64,000 bases of DNA from Alligator mississippiensis (taxonomy: Eukaryota; Chordata; Crocodylia; Alligatoridae): positions 115,018,162 through 115,082,161 of the forward strand of contig NC_081824.1 of the NCBI RefSeq assembly GCF_030867095.1, given 5' to 3'. The notes beneath the pieces are model-generated. The model did no database searches. It worked only from the letters and a program-made list of their open reading frames with translations, and had not been told where the DNA came from. How positions within the stretch are numbered: position 1 is the stretch's first letter; each line of letters starts with the position of its first letter. The translations under genes and the position numbers were made by a program. Shown here piece after piece: positions 57,101-61,367 of this stretch.

Positions 57101-58824
57101 AAAGATCACCCCAGTGAGGAGGCGGAAGTATGTGTGGCAGCCCGCACCGAGTAAGGTACAAAGATTGGTCGTAAGGGGTGTAGAGTAGGGTTGCAGGGGT
57201 GACATGAAGTGCTGCACTGAGGGTGTGCTGAGTAAGGCTGCAGGGCCAACCCCCATAAGAACGTAAACCTAAGAGAGTGGCCCAGAGAGGGGCTAGAGAC
57301 TGACTTCAGCCCAATGTGAGACATAAGACCAGCAGTCATGTAAGGTAGGATCTGTATGAGGGCAGCCTGAAGGACTGTATGTGGACCCGCCAGTGTGAGT
57401 AGGAAAGCCTGAAGGGCCATTTACAGTAGGCCCCAAGGGGGACCCAAAGGAGCTGAGCGGAGTAGGATGGGTTGAGAGTGGCCCAGTGAGGGACAGTATG
57501 AGCAAGGCCCAGAAATAGCCAGTGTGTTTGAGGGCTTGTGACCAGAAGAGTGTTAGGGAAGAATACTAGAAGCCTGGCAAGGGGCAGAGTTTGACCCAGC
57601 CACAGGCCAGAGCTATTACTAACTTATGATGCAATCTGCGAGGCATGGGACACAGTATAGAGTAGGTTGAAGCTATGTATAATGTTCTAAGTATCACAGC
57701 ACTAAATAGGCAGCCTCCTGCATTTTACACCAGTTATTTATGCATGAAGTCATGGCAGGCAAGACAGGGCAGACTGCCCCATAAGAGGTGGGCAGGCCGA
57801 AGGTGAGACTTGGTCCGGAGATGGCCCCCTGTCATAACCACTACCAAATCTTCTGTGGCTCCAGAACAGTCTGGGCTAAGTGTCCATCCTAGTTAACTAA
57901 ATGATAGTTAGTCATATTGGGGCAGGTTTTGAGCTGGTATAAACTGTCAGAGCGACACTGACTTCCATGGAGGCATGACAGTCTATGCCAGCCTCCTTTA
58001 GTTGTCAAATAGAATTATTAAGCATTGTATAATGATCACACAAGATTGTTTTAAAGTTTCCTATCACAGCAAGTTTTCTAGAGTTAGAAAATAAACACAT
58101 CATGGTATATGACTTGATGCAAGTATTCCTTCTTGATCTGTAAGCTTTAATCTTATTGTCAGTGAGTTTGCAAATACTGATAAGGAAAAGTAAATAGAGT
58201 ATGGAAATCACTATCATGTAAATAATAGGACTTACTGTGGACAGTAAAGACATTTATCAAAACACTCTTCAGCTACTAAAAAAACCCCAAAAGCCCAGGA
58301 ATTGAAATACTGAATATGTTTATTCTGCTATATACACAAAGTTTTTAGACTGAAATCAAGAATAAAGGATTAATAGATGAGGGATTTGAGAAAATTATTC
58401 CAGAAAGATAAGAGGGAGAAAAGAAATAGGAATTCAAATTTAATTACACTTGCATACTAAAGTATGCACAAACATACATGTTTACTTTATAAATTTAAGC
58501 TAAAAAGCAGAATTTTAGGGAAGTATGTCCATAAGCCAGATGAGAAAATGTTGCACTTGAATGCTTCTTTATTTTTTTACAATCTAAGAATTTTTAATAA
58601 CTTTCTTTACAAAAGCATAGCTCTATTTGATCTATCTTATTGACTTGATCTCTCTTTGTAGAAGCAGACTACCTTACCGTTATAGGCTTATCATTTGTAT
58701 CACAAGTGTGCAGCTCTCTACTAAAAGCCAATATTGTATGTGTACTATTTTCCATGGCATACTCCAGATGGTAATCCTGTTGAGGGTCTCTTTTCAAAGC
58801 TCTGTTCTCATCTGTGAAATAATC
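11497..58824 (-). CDS. MOXD1: MOXD1, DBH-like monooxygenase 1 (exons 2-12; exon 1 outside window)
   Basis: Copper type II, ascorbate-dependent monooxygenase family (with DBH and PHM); MOXD1 is an ER/secretory-pathway membrane protein whose physiological substrate is poorly defined. Eleven exons join with matching phases into 525 codons plus TAA, without stop or frameshift. From memory human MOXD1 is 613 aa, of which about 88 come from exon 1, so the length is as expected. In in-window numbering, residues 1-70 are the end of the DOMON domain. The first copper site is His147-His148 (HHILLYQC) and His219 (EVHYD). The second is His301 and His303 (HVFAVLLHAHLAG) and Met376 (NEMC). N-glycosylation sequons include NST, NDS, NLT and NLS. 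A hydrophobic segment near 508-520 suggests a C-terminal membrane anchor with a short tail. The substitution load is low and all copper ligands are kept, so the gene looks functional. Promoter, signal peptide and exon 1 lie beyond 64000. Confidence 0.97.
12129..12297 (-). CDS. MOXD1: MOXD1 exon 11
   Basis: 169 bp: it completes an Arg codon, then 56 codons TWPFIIKSPKQYKNLSF to SKTDNAEWS. The acceptor is TTATTCAG|GACTTG and the donor TCG|GTAAGT. It is nearly identical to the human exon over its whole length, e.g. LPVNVRCSKTDNAEWS. Confidence 0.97.
12466..12506. repeat. TG/TATG simple repeat
   Basis: Alternating GTCTGT, TGTGTG and TATG words ending near ATGCATG, in the intron between exons 11 and 10. 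Confidence 0.8.
12980..13375 (-). mobile_element. Reverse transcriptase relic, DIRS-like
   Basis: The minus strand reads HFRVEEFYTGYFLISKRKG, AVLDLKNHKLKFLMVTL, then a stop in place of Trp and FASANLQDTHFHIAITPAHR. After a frameshift comes HYQYRDL. This order fits the RT palm of DIRS/Ngaro-type retrotransposons, where the blocks are FYSRYFLIPK, DLR/K-x-LN, DWFAS-DL-DAYFHI and HYQYRVLPFG. The motif A aspartate is Asn here (SANLQD). It is a short dead relic in MOXD1 intron 10; assignment to DIRS rather than another LTR clade is by resemblance. Confidence 0.6.
13376..14129. other. Intron 10 stretch, nothing firm
   Basis: It may contain more of the same retroelement, but I could not align it with any known protein. 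Confidence 0.4.
14130..14497 (+). mobile_element. CR1 3' UTR fragment
   Basis: Starts with 'cactgggtcagaccgaaagccacat', passes through 'ggatcaggaagaaatttt', and ends with the CR1 tail CCTGAGGTCTCTTCCAACCC then TGTGATTCTGTGATT. Only the 3' UTR is kept, in typical 5'-truncated fashion. Confidence 0.75.
14498..16117. other. Intron 10 stretch without recognised features
   Basis: AT-rich intron sequence, with a C/T-rich segment near 15680-15800. No gene or clear repeat. Confidence 0.6.
16118..16522. mobile_element. 405-bp MITE
   Basis: Imperfect terminal inverted repeats of about 25 bp. The left end starts TTAGACTC and holds GGTGCATCCAGAT; the right end holds ATCTGGATGCACC and ends GAGTCTAA. The internal segment CAGCAGCCTTACCTGGGGT also occurs in the element at 19492-19988, so the two are relatives. 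Several overlapping open frames of 100-175 codons here are compositional. Confidence 0.75.
17164..17236. repeat. Two-copy tandem duplication (about 37 bp)
   Basis: AAGCAGGCCAGAGACAGTTT is followed by CTTTTATTCACGCTCCC in the first copy and CTTTACTCACACTCCC in the second, directly adjacent. Confidence 0.85.
17390..17611. mobile_element. 222-bp MITE
   Basis: The left end GGGTGCATCTACACATGCTA is complementary, with changes, to the right end TTAGCATGTAGAGATGTTT. It has the same GCATCTACAC-type terminus as 8399-9546. Contains a direct repeat of 'gtgcacctgtgact' at about 17462 and 17482. Confidence 0.65.
18377..18519 (-). CDS. MOXD1: MOXD1 exon 10 (copper-binding Met)
   Basis: 143 bp: 47 codons, GGLSTRNEMCLSYLVYYPRI to KEIYKPV, plus two bases of the next codon. 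The acceptor is TTTTAG|GGTGGT and the donor GTCAG|GTAAGT; phase 2 at its 3' end. The Met of NEMC is the thioether ligand of the second copper. NLTRC is a sequon. Confidence 0.96.
18520..21643. other. MOXD1 intron 9
   Basis: Only one clear element, the MITE at 19492-19988, plus a poly-T run near 19391-19404. The rest is AT-rich and unannotated. Confidence 0.7.
19492..19988. mobile_element. 497-bp MITE, relative of 16118-16522
   Basis: The left end begins CTAAGGTGCATCC and reaches TATGCATGTGCA; the right end carries ACACATGCATGC and finishes CTCCCCTA. Shares CAGCAGCCTTACCTGGGGT with the element at 16118. No coding capacity. Confidence 0.65.
21644..21703 (-). CDS. MOXD1: MOXD1 exon 9
   Basis: Twenty codons, GDNLITECRYNTTDRIHMTW. 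The acceptor is TTTTTCAG|GGAGAT and the donor TGG|GTAAGA; phase 0 at both ends. At 60 bp it is the shortest exon here. It carries an NTT sequon absent from the human protein as I recall it (NTK there). Confidence 0.95.
21704..25279. other. MOXD1 intron 8
   Basis: Contains diverged palindromic relics of the 'ccagctggtataaatca / catcaatggagctacgc' type (about 21905-21970 and 22820-22895), a SINE-like fragment at 23095-23150 and the repeat at 24725-25106. Otherwise nothing recognised. Confidence 0.6.
24725..25106 (+). repeat. Amniote interspersed repeat with GAAAGCTT tail
   Basis: The tail has AGCCTGAGGAAGAGTATTTA, ACCCGAAAGCTTGC, GAGTTGGTCTAATAAAAGAT and TTAGACCAACACAGCTACAA in order. The same motifs recur at 8177-8343, 53650-53830 and 54080-54190. 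I know the layout from many reptile genomes but cannot name it with certainty. Confidence 0.65.
25280..25471 (-). CDS. MOXD1: MOXD1 exon 8 (second copper site, two His)
   Basis: Sixty-four codons, ALGDERPSGIHVFAVLLHAH to YLKEERTILP. The acceptor is CTATCAG|GCTTTG and the donor CCT|GTATGA; phase 0 at both ends. HVFAVLLHAHLAG is the family's second signature (HTH in DBH and PHM; HAH is usual in MOXD1). The next stretch, DFNFQEFQ, is highly conserved. Confidence 0.98.
25472..27214. other. MOXD1 intron 7
   Basis: No gene or clear repeat seen. A-rich tract at about 26998-27025. Confidence 0.6.
27215..27381 (-). CDS. MOXD1: MOXD1 exon 7
   Basis: 167 bp: it completes the split Gly, then 55 codons LIDNSGLRLIYTPVLRKYDA to CTLECLEE. 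The acceptor is TTGCAG|GGTTGA and the donor GAAGAA|GTATGT. It joins the two copper domains. The Cys of HCTLECLEE are conserved disulfide Cys in this family. Confidence 0.97.
27924..28215. mobile_element. Palindrome-rich MITE with nested CR1 tail
   Basis: Starts GGGCATATCTACACAAAATG. Inside, TTTAGTACTTG and TAAGTACTAAA form a hairpin, and GCAGTAGCCTAATA-type words recur, as in the copies at 47127, 48003 and 63777. At 28050-28092 a CR1 3' end lies on the minus strand (ACAGAATCATAGAAAATTAG, then GGTAGGAAGGGACC). The right terminus is not clear. Confidence 0.6.
28830..29530. mobile_element. Element with roughly 45-bp terminal inverted repeats
   Basis: The left end, CTTAGGGTAGGTGCATGCAT then TCACAGG and AATCTACAA (28830-28877), pairs with a right end containing TTGTAGATTGGGACCCGTGA then ATGGGTGCACATACCACTA (to 29530). 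A second inverted pair lies inside: TTAGATCAACCTAAC at 28979-28993 and its perfect complement at 29117-29131. No transposase seen. Confidence 0.7.
31032..31134 (-). CDS. MOXD1: MOXD1 exon 6
   Basis: 103 bp: 34 codons, GFTYPPHVGLSIG to DNPSYLE, plus one base of a split Gly codon. The acceptor is TTCTAG|GGCTTT and the donor GAAG|GTATGT; phase 1 at its 3' end. The His of EVHYDNP is the third ligand of the first copper. Confidence 0.96.
31752..32918. mobile_element. 1.17-kb element with ACAGACATT terminal repeats
   Basis: Left end TAGGGCTAGGAACAGACATT; right end AATGTCTGTCCCTAGCCTA: a clear inverted pair. The same terminal type brackets shorter elements at 39145-39368 and 53003-53261. The core is GC-rich with no protein homology. 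Two inner segments near 32330-32380 and 32540-32590 are similar (GCTAAYNNANAC, GCAAGGCAGAGGGGA-like), suggesting an internal duplication. Confidence 0.7.
32930..33060 (+). repeat. MIR/CORE-like SINE fragment
   Basis: Has 'cctattttaacatatggaggaactgagacactgggacag' and 'gcacattcaaagttaaattcagaacccc'. Diverged match to the SINE at 2225-2515. Confidence 0.5.
33312..33759. mobile_element. 448-bp hAT-like MITE with target duplication
   Basis: Ends AGCCAGCCTTA and TAAAGCTGGCT are inverted. They are flanked by CTAACTGCAG (33302-33311) and CTAACTGGAA (33760-33769), a near-perfect direct repeat. The core is GC-rich and has a CA tract (33374-33390). Many overlapping open frames in both strands, none credible. 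Confidence 0.7.
34158..34337 (-). CDS. MOXD1: MOXD1 exon 5 (first copper site)
   Basis: Sixty codons, VEPLIQKGHESLVHHILLYQ to FAWAIGGE. The acceptor is CAACAG|GTGGAA and the donor GAG|GTAGGA; phase 0 at both ends. HHILLYQC carries the two adjacent His ligands of the first copper (HHM in PHM). CYHPNMP and CETVIFAWAIGG are family hallmarks. The sequon NDS is present. Confidence 0.97.
34338..40120. other. First part of MOXD1 intron 4
   Basis: AT-rich and largely featureless. Exceptions are MITE debris at 35510-35640 (GTTTACTGCA / AACTGCAGTAACGC words), a TG-rich tract at 38122-38160 and the element at 39145-39368. Confidence 0.6.
39145..39368. mobile_element. 224-bp element with ACAGACAT terminal repeats
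   Basis: The left end TTAAGCTAGGTACAGACATG and right end ATGTCTGTATGTACCCTTA form an inverted pair. Same terminal type as 31752-32918 but an unrelated, much shorter core. Confidence 0.65.
40121..40153. repeat. (CA)n microsatellite
   Basis: Sixteen uninterrupted CA units directly before the gypsy integrase fragment. Confidence 0.97.
40215..40998 (+). mobile_element. Ty3/gypsy (Gmr1-type) integrase relic
   Basis: The plus strand reads FERAGVDLVGPLEPSPKGFR with first catalytic Asp in DLVGP, then FILVLIDHATCYPKAV and GIPKEVLMD (second Asp). After frameshifts it continues DGLVKRFNQTLKGML, in which the catalytic Glu of the usual GLVERFN is Lys, then LLPYLLFTIKEVPQ. A C-terminal part reads PSSESKLL and IYHINLLKPW (near 40998). 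Stops and frameshifts make it dead. It starts abruptly just after a CA microsatellite. The reverse transcriptase N-terminus follows on the same strand. Confidence 0.88.
40999..41310 (+). mobile_element. Reverse transcriptase N-terminus, downstream of integrase
   Basis: In one frame with a few stops: STQWAGIKSLL, EFKEVFTVGLGWTTLIKQWI, SGSAIQKKHSRIPA, LREVVKQEAK and ILDLG. This matches the entry to gypsy RT (…F-VF…T-L..H-I-TG…I-Q-PYRIP…REVV..E…ML-LG-I). RT lying after integrase is the Gmr1 order, whereas standard gypsy has RT before integrase. The rest of RT and RNase H are deleted; LTR sequence begins at about 41310. Confidence 0.75.
41310..41606 (+). mobile_element. 3' LTR of the plus-strand gypsy fragment
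   Basis: Aligns, inverted, with 44755-45020: shared blocks AGCCAGCTGA, CAGAGG, CTCCCAGGGA / TTCCCAGGGA, CTCTCCAGGCCCAAGGAAG, GTTATGGATGTTGG and AACCCATTACA at the end. AATAAA occurs in the middle (41493-41498). The 5' limit of the LTR is unclear because the internal deletion reaches it. Confidence 0.75.
41689..41738. repeat. 50-nt hairpin
   Basis: TTCTGGAAACCTATGTATAT (41689-41708) faces ATATATGTAGGGTTCCAGAA (41719-41738), 17 of 20 pairs, loop 10 nt. Function unknown; AT-rich stem bases make chance possible. Confidence 0.6.
42001..42452. repeat. Direct repeat, copy 1
   Basis: Starts ATGAAATACAGAGG and ends AATATGCAA. It matches 46397-46793 in the same orientation over its whole length, with scattered substitutions and one gap of about 55 bp near 42015-42070. 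Shared strings include TAATCACTGTGAGGAAAAT, GTGTTGCCTAATGCAGTAAA and TGTAGTTTGAAGCTGCAGAA. Contains no recognised gene. Confidence 0.92.
42500..42935 (-). mobile_element. Gypsy protease relic (minus half-element)
   Basis: Downstream of the zinc knuckle the minus strand reads GLIDSCSGQMFVHK, a stop, FMSPANIPVGECAYATCICG, DT, a stop, and PYTIAKLSLTFEG. This fits the retropepsin of Gmr1/SCAN-type elements (ALVDSG at the active site, here DSC near 42813). The active site is altered and two stops are present. Confidence 0.65.
42933..42974 (-). mobile_element. CCHC zinc knuckle relic of Gag
   Basis: The minus strand gives C-F-stop-C-G-E-K-C-H-Q-Y-Q-D-F: spacing CX2CX4HX4C with the last Cys now Phe and one stop. 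It sits between the SCAN-like part of Gag and the protease, as expected. Confidence 0.65.
43010..43660 (-). mobile_element. Gypsy Gag relic with SCAN-like domain
   Basis: The minus strand reads AHATFELVAETYQWPQDMR, a gap, AWNYKTLKVAILYWLGLTKQ, LGPDPEAKTLMQLMAKPG and then VMELVTLEQFCTILSVKTQK followed by WVYHYQVASLEEATHRIADL. The part around LEQFCTIL is the core of a SCAN domain (LEQFL-ILP-E-Q-WV…EEAV). Knowledge: Gmr1-type gypsy Gag is the proposed source of vertebrate SCAN domains. Frameshifts at about 43340 and stops make it inactive. The Gag N-terminus is cut off by the hAT relic. Confidence 0.8.
43690..44693 (-). mobile_element. hAT transposon relic with CGGBP1-like N-terminus
   Basis: The minus strand at 44403-44212 reads FSVGTLHADGGKFFCSLCNV and HLRSESHMK, a BED-like zinc finger (CX2C…HX5H). 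At 44152-43960 it reads FSLVEAFVATNIPLEKIDNL, LRDYLNKHVPNAGGFP. Both blocks are ordered as in CGGBP1, a host protein derived from a hAT transposase. A later block, LADYESVLIVADKATDIQDN (near 43900), resembles the hAT catalytic start (…V-DE-TD…). It is frameshifted. Its borders are estimates: 44691 starts with a CAGGGTTTTGCAA-like end. It separates the gypsy LTR from gag. Confidence 0.75.
44755..45020 (-). mobile_element. 5' LTR part of the minus-strand gypsy fragment
   Basis: Complement of the plus LTR at 41310-41606, with the same end AACCCATTACA. On the minus strand the LTR end is followed by TGGTGGAGAACAGG, a plausible primer-binding region. Oriented so that gag lies downstream. Confidence 0.75.
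45090..45163. repeat. (GT)n then (CTGT)n microsatellite
   Basis: About 30 uninterrupted GT units to 45150, then CTGTCTGTCTGT. Confidence 0.98.
45170..46340 (+). mobile_element. LTR-like GC-rich element
   Basis: Has a TATA-like box GGATATAAAATAGAGGC near 45348, then G-rich non-coding sequence to 'ttatttttattccatcaagt' and GGGGTGTCAGAGTTG near 46325. Weak similarity to 56578-57836, e.g. 'cctgtgaggcttgggga' against 'ctgcgaggcatgggaca' and 'aagtcgtggc' against 'aagtcatggc'. I read both as solo LTRs of an old retroelement; no coding part is seen. Confidence 0.4.
46364..46390. repeat. (TATC)n simple repeat
   Basis: CTATCTACCTATCTATCTAT followed by CCATC, directly before the second direct-repeat copy. 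Confidence 0.9.
46397..46793. repeat. Direct repeat, copy 2
   Basis: Second copy of 42001-42452, same orientation, 4.4 kb further on. Flanks differ on both sides: CTCCTAA before, TCCCAGC after. Confidence 0.92.
46794..48002. other. Intron 4 stretch with a MITE fragment
   Basis: Apart from MITE sequence at 47127-47250, no gene or clear repeat. Confidence 0.6.
47127..47250. mobile_element. MITE fragment
   Basis: Begins GGGGTGCATCTACACAAGAT and continues with GTGCAGTAGCTGAATAATAC and inverted TACTGCACAGGATTATTAGG. The right terminus is missing. Same family as 27924 and 63777. Confidence 0.6.
48003..49059. mobile_element. MITE split by a later insertion
   Basis: Left end GGCCGCATCTACATGAGACA and right end CTTCTCATGTAGATGTGGCC are inverted over about 30 bp, which extends to CTGACTACACA / TGTGCAGTCAG. 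MITE-like words (GCAGTAGCTCATTAC, GAGCAGTAGCGTTGCATCAC) end near 48205. From there to about 49020 the sequence is unrelated, so a second element of about 0.8 kb probably inserted. Confidence 0.65.
49060..51491. other. Intron 4 stretch
   Basis: TG-rich tract at 49326-49395. At 50104-50135 CAGAGCAGA and TCTGCTCTG form an inverted pair around 14 nt. No gene recognised, although one frame at 49983-50225 and its complement are open. Confidence 0.5.
51500..51864. mobile_element. 365-bp hAT-like MITE with perfect 8-bp target duplication
   Basis: Ends CAGTGGCGAC and GTCGCCCATG are inverted (8 of 10), flanked on both sides by CTTGATGC (51492-51499 and 51865-51872). An 8-bp duplication fits the hAT superfamily. 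The core is GC-rich with a C-run at about 51820-51838. Confidence 0.85.
51873..53002. other. Intron 4 stretch
   Basis: A 146-codon frame at 52185-52625 has no recognised family. Near-palindrome GACTTGATTAATCGAGTC at about 52647-52664. AT simple repeat at 52909-52975 (ATAATCTAAA units). Confidence 0.5.
53003..53261. mobile_element. 259-bp element with ACAGACATT terminal repeats
   Basis: Left end GGGCTAGATACAGACATTCA, right end TAATGTCTGTACTTGGCC. Third member of the terminal type seen at 31752 and 39145. Confidence 0.7.
53650..54190 (+). repeat. Two GAAAGCTT-type repeat tails
   Basis: At 53750-53830 CATCTGATGA and GAGTTAGTCTTTAAGGTGC; at 54085-54190 GTAGACTAACTAAATAAG, GCATCTGATGAACTGA and CACAAAAGCTTGTG. 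These motifs belong to the repeat described at 24725. Simple CT/TG repeats follow to 54290. Confidence 0.5.
54765..54848 (-). CDS. MOXD1: MOXD1 exon 4
   Basis: Twenty-eight codons, VPIPEKDTTYWCQMFKIP to KHHVIK. The acceptor is AAGACAG|GTGCC and the donor AAAG|GTAAGT; phase 0 at both ends. TTYWC is the usual entry to the first copper monooxygenase domain, and KHHVIK precedes the His-His pair on the next exon. A 20.4-kb intron follows. Confidence 0.96.
54975..55142 (-). CDS. MOXD1: MOXD1 exon 3
   Basis: Fifty-six codons, ESTMRVIWAYHYKD through SLPYFDLTNKH. The acceptor is CCTAAG|GAGAGC and the donor CAC|GTAAGT; phase 0 at both ends. It covers the end of the DOMON domain (WAYH) and the linker into the N-terminal copper domain. 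The next exon is only 126 bp away. Confidence 0.96.
55270..56116. mobile_element. 847-bp hAT-like element
   Basis: Ends AAGGGTTGTGCG and CACACAGCCCTA are inverted. Flanks ATATGTAC (55262-55269) and GTATATAC (56117-56124) agree at 6 of 8 positions, as expected for an old 8-bp target duplication. Many 'ttcattttgttt' words; a perfect 13-bp-arm hairpin, ACGAAGTTATAGG / CCTATAACTTCGT, at 55418-55449. Terminal sequence close to copies at 997 and 4467. It sits in the intron just upstream of exon 3. Confidence 0.75.
56578..57836 (+). mobile_element. LTR-like GC-rich element
   Basis: Begins TGTGGCAGAGCACATTTGAT and ends near CCCCCTGTCA. G/C-rich with no lasting reading frame. Resembles 45170-46340 weakly. 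TG…CA ends suggest a solo LTR; no clean target duplication found. Confidence 0.4.
57837..58677. other. Intron 2 stretch near exon 2
   Basis: Diverged palindromic relic at about 57925-57990 (GAGCTGGTATAAACTGTCA / TGACAGTCTATGCC). Otherwise nothing recognised. Confidence 0.5.
58678..58824 (-). CDS. MOXD1: MOXD1 exon 2
   Basis: Forty-nine codons, from DYFTDENR to CDTNDKPIT. On the minus strand the acceptor reads TTCAATAG before GATTATTTC, and the donor is ACG|GTAAGG. Both ends are phase 0. It encodes the middle of the DOMON domain and includes the sequon NST. It is the most upstream exon visible, and the matching human protein needs one more exon before it. Confidence 0.95.
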
Positions 58825-61332
58825 CTATTGAAAAATATAAAACAAAAGCATTTGCTGTAATTCATTATAAACTAATATTAAATACAAGAACACTTTTTGG
58901 TCCAAAAACAAAATTATTTAATCATGTGTTAAAAGATTTATTGAGGGGGACAGCCAAAAAATGATCTTCATCTTTTTTCCAGCAGATGAGACTTAGTGGG
59001 AAATAGCCGAGTTTACGTAAAGGCAGAACCTTTAATAATGGGAAGAATAAATTGCTTGTGACTAAGTGCCTACTAAAATCAAAGAGGATCCCTAAAAGAC
59101 AATAAGTCCAACTCATCTTTACTGGAACATGACTGATTTGAATGGAATTACAGCAAGAATGAACTTTTCCTTATGTTCACCTCAAAACCACCCCCATTTC
59201 CTTTCACCCCAGCATTTTGTTCCTTTTTTCCCCACAAAAAAGTATTTCAGATGAAAAAAAAACAACCTTTGATGATCCAGTCACCCTAGAGTTAATGAGT
59301 GTATTTGCTGAAAGTCTGTATTAAACAGGAAAATTCATGTCATGAGACCTTATTTTGCTCATACCAGTACCAGTCTAAAAAGCACATTGTTCATATGGGA
59401 GCCCACTGGAATGTTTTGCTGGGTTGTTTTTTTCTGAAGAAAGATGATCACAGTCTTCAGTGCAGGAGAAGTATCATATAATGCAGAAGCTGCTTTAGTA
59501 ATGTCATGTCATTAACCTTTTCACCCCTGAATTCTTTGCTGCCATGTGCAGCTGCTTGCTAGCTTCGCCTAATTCCCCCAGGCTGACCCATTCCTTCCTA
59601 TTGACAGCCATGTAGCTTTAATGAAAAGGGCCTTCCATAGGCTCGTGAACAAGTAGAGCCACATAATCTAAGTTGCCCTTCTTTGAGTTTTAGGCCCTTT
59701 CTGCACAGTTTTCTGCTCTGCGCACTGAACCATGGAGAGGAACATCTGGCCTTCAGTTACATAAACATCAGGAGAAAACTGCTCCCCAGAACATGGTAGT
59801 TTTCTCCCTCATGCCAAAGAACTTTGTTTGAAGAATAATTTTGAACTAGTAGATGCATCTGAGGCCAAATAGTTTTTAGATGGATTCTATTATTTACGTT
59901 TTCAGGTTCCAGAAACAATCTCTCACTTGGCTACAAAATAGAGTTTTAAAAGCATTTGGACATGAAGGCTTAGGAAACTGAATGCTATCCTGGAGAGCCA
60001 GAGTCTCTGCTTGCCCCTGCCAAAAAGGTACCATGTGATACCTAGCAGGTCTCTTTCACTGCCTTTTTTTCACATTTGGTCATTATTTTTTTCCTTATTT
60101 TATGGTACCCACCTTTAAGAACGACAAATCCCAATTGAAACAGAAAACAATGGGATTTATACTTTGAATACATACAGTGCTATATATAGTAGCCGCAGTA
60201 GCTTATTTACAGCTTTTGTTAAAGCAATAGAACAAAACTGACAATAGCACTGTACAAAATATAGCATTGTAATTACTGTTAAAAGCATACATTGATATTA
60301 TCAGTTTAAACTACACTAAAACAAAATATAGTTTATAATGATAAAAATATATAAAATGAAGGAATATACAATAGTGGAGATAAAATAAAATAAAAACAGC
60401 AGCGATCTATTTGATTTTAGCATATATTTTTTTCTGCAAGAAATGCAAATATGCCTAAATTGTTAGAGAAGCAAAATTGATTTTTGTTTTAGTAGCCCAG
60501 GATTTAAAACTTTTCCACTAGTGGAAAATCTGCCCTTATTTCTTTAGACCACAAACAGTGATGTAAGTTATCCATTTAATTCTTCCCTAAGAACATATCC
60601 TATCTGTATATGGAATTGGACATCACCCATAAAAACTGGACACTTTTACCTTAGTACCCTGTGCCTTCGGTACTGCTCTGCAAAATGGAAATAATACTGC
60701 CTACCTAATGTCAATGTTTTGGAAATTACTGTGTTGTTCCAATTATAAGTTGAACCTGCATATAAGGCAAACCTACGTTTTCAGTTTCCAGTTTAGTAAA
60801 ATTGATTTTTCCCTGAATGTAAGTTGATAACTACAAGTAAAGACCTTACAAAAATCACGCAAAGAAAGCAAAGAACTAAGAAAAGGATCCAAAGAGTTAA
60901 CTGCTCTGAAAAAATACTAAAATAAAAACTGCACTGAAAAAATGTCTGACTTGGTATTATTATACAGGCACAAAAATATTGCAAGTACAAAAGTTAAGAC
61001 TTTTTGGAGTAAAAGTATATGTTGACCCCAGGAATAAACCGAGTGCCACTTTTATAATTATTTTAGAAGAAAAGAAAGTAGCTTTATAATCTGAATTATT
61101 CAGTAAAGTTTATAGATCACTCAGATACTGTTGCAATGAATGCCATAGAAAATGCTGTGAGTACACTCATCAGTCTGTATGCAAAACAAGGTTTGAATGC
61201 AGAAATGTAAATAAGACCAAATATCAAAATTTGACAATACGGGTGAAACAAAATATTGAGGAGCTTTTCATTAAGTGAGTACCATCCATCCAGTGGAAGA
61301 ATATGAATAGAGTAGTATATGTGTGTGTGATA

Positions 61333-61367
<35 letters not shown>

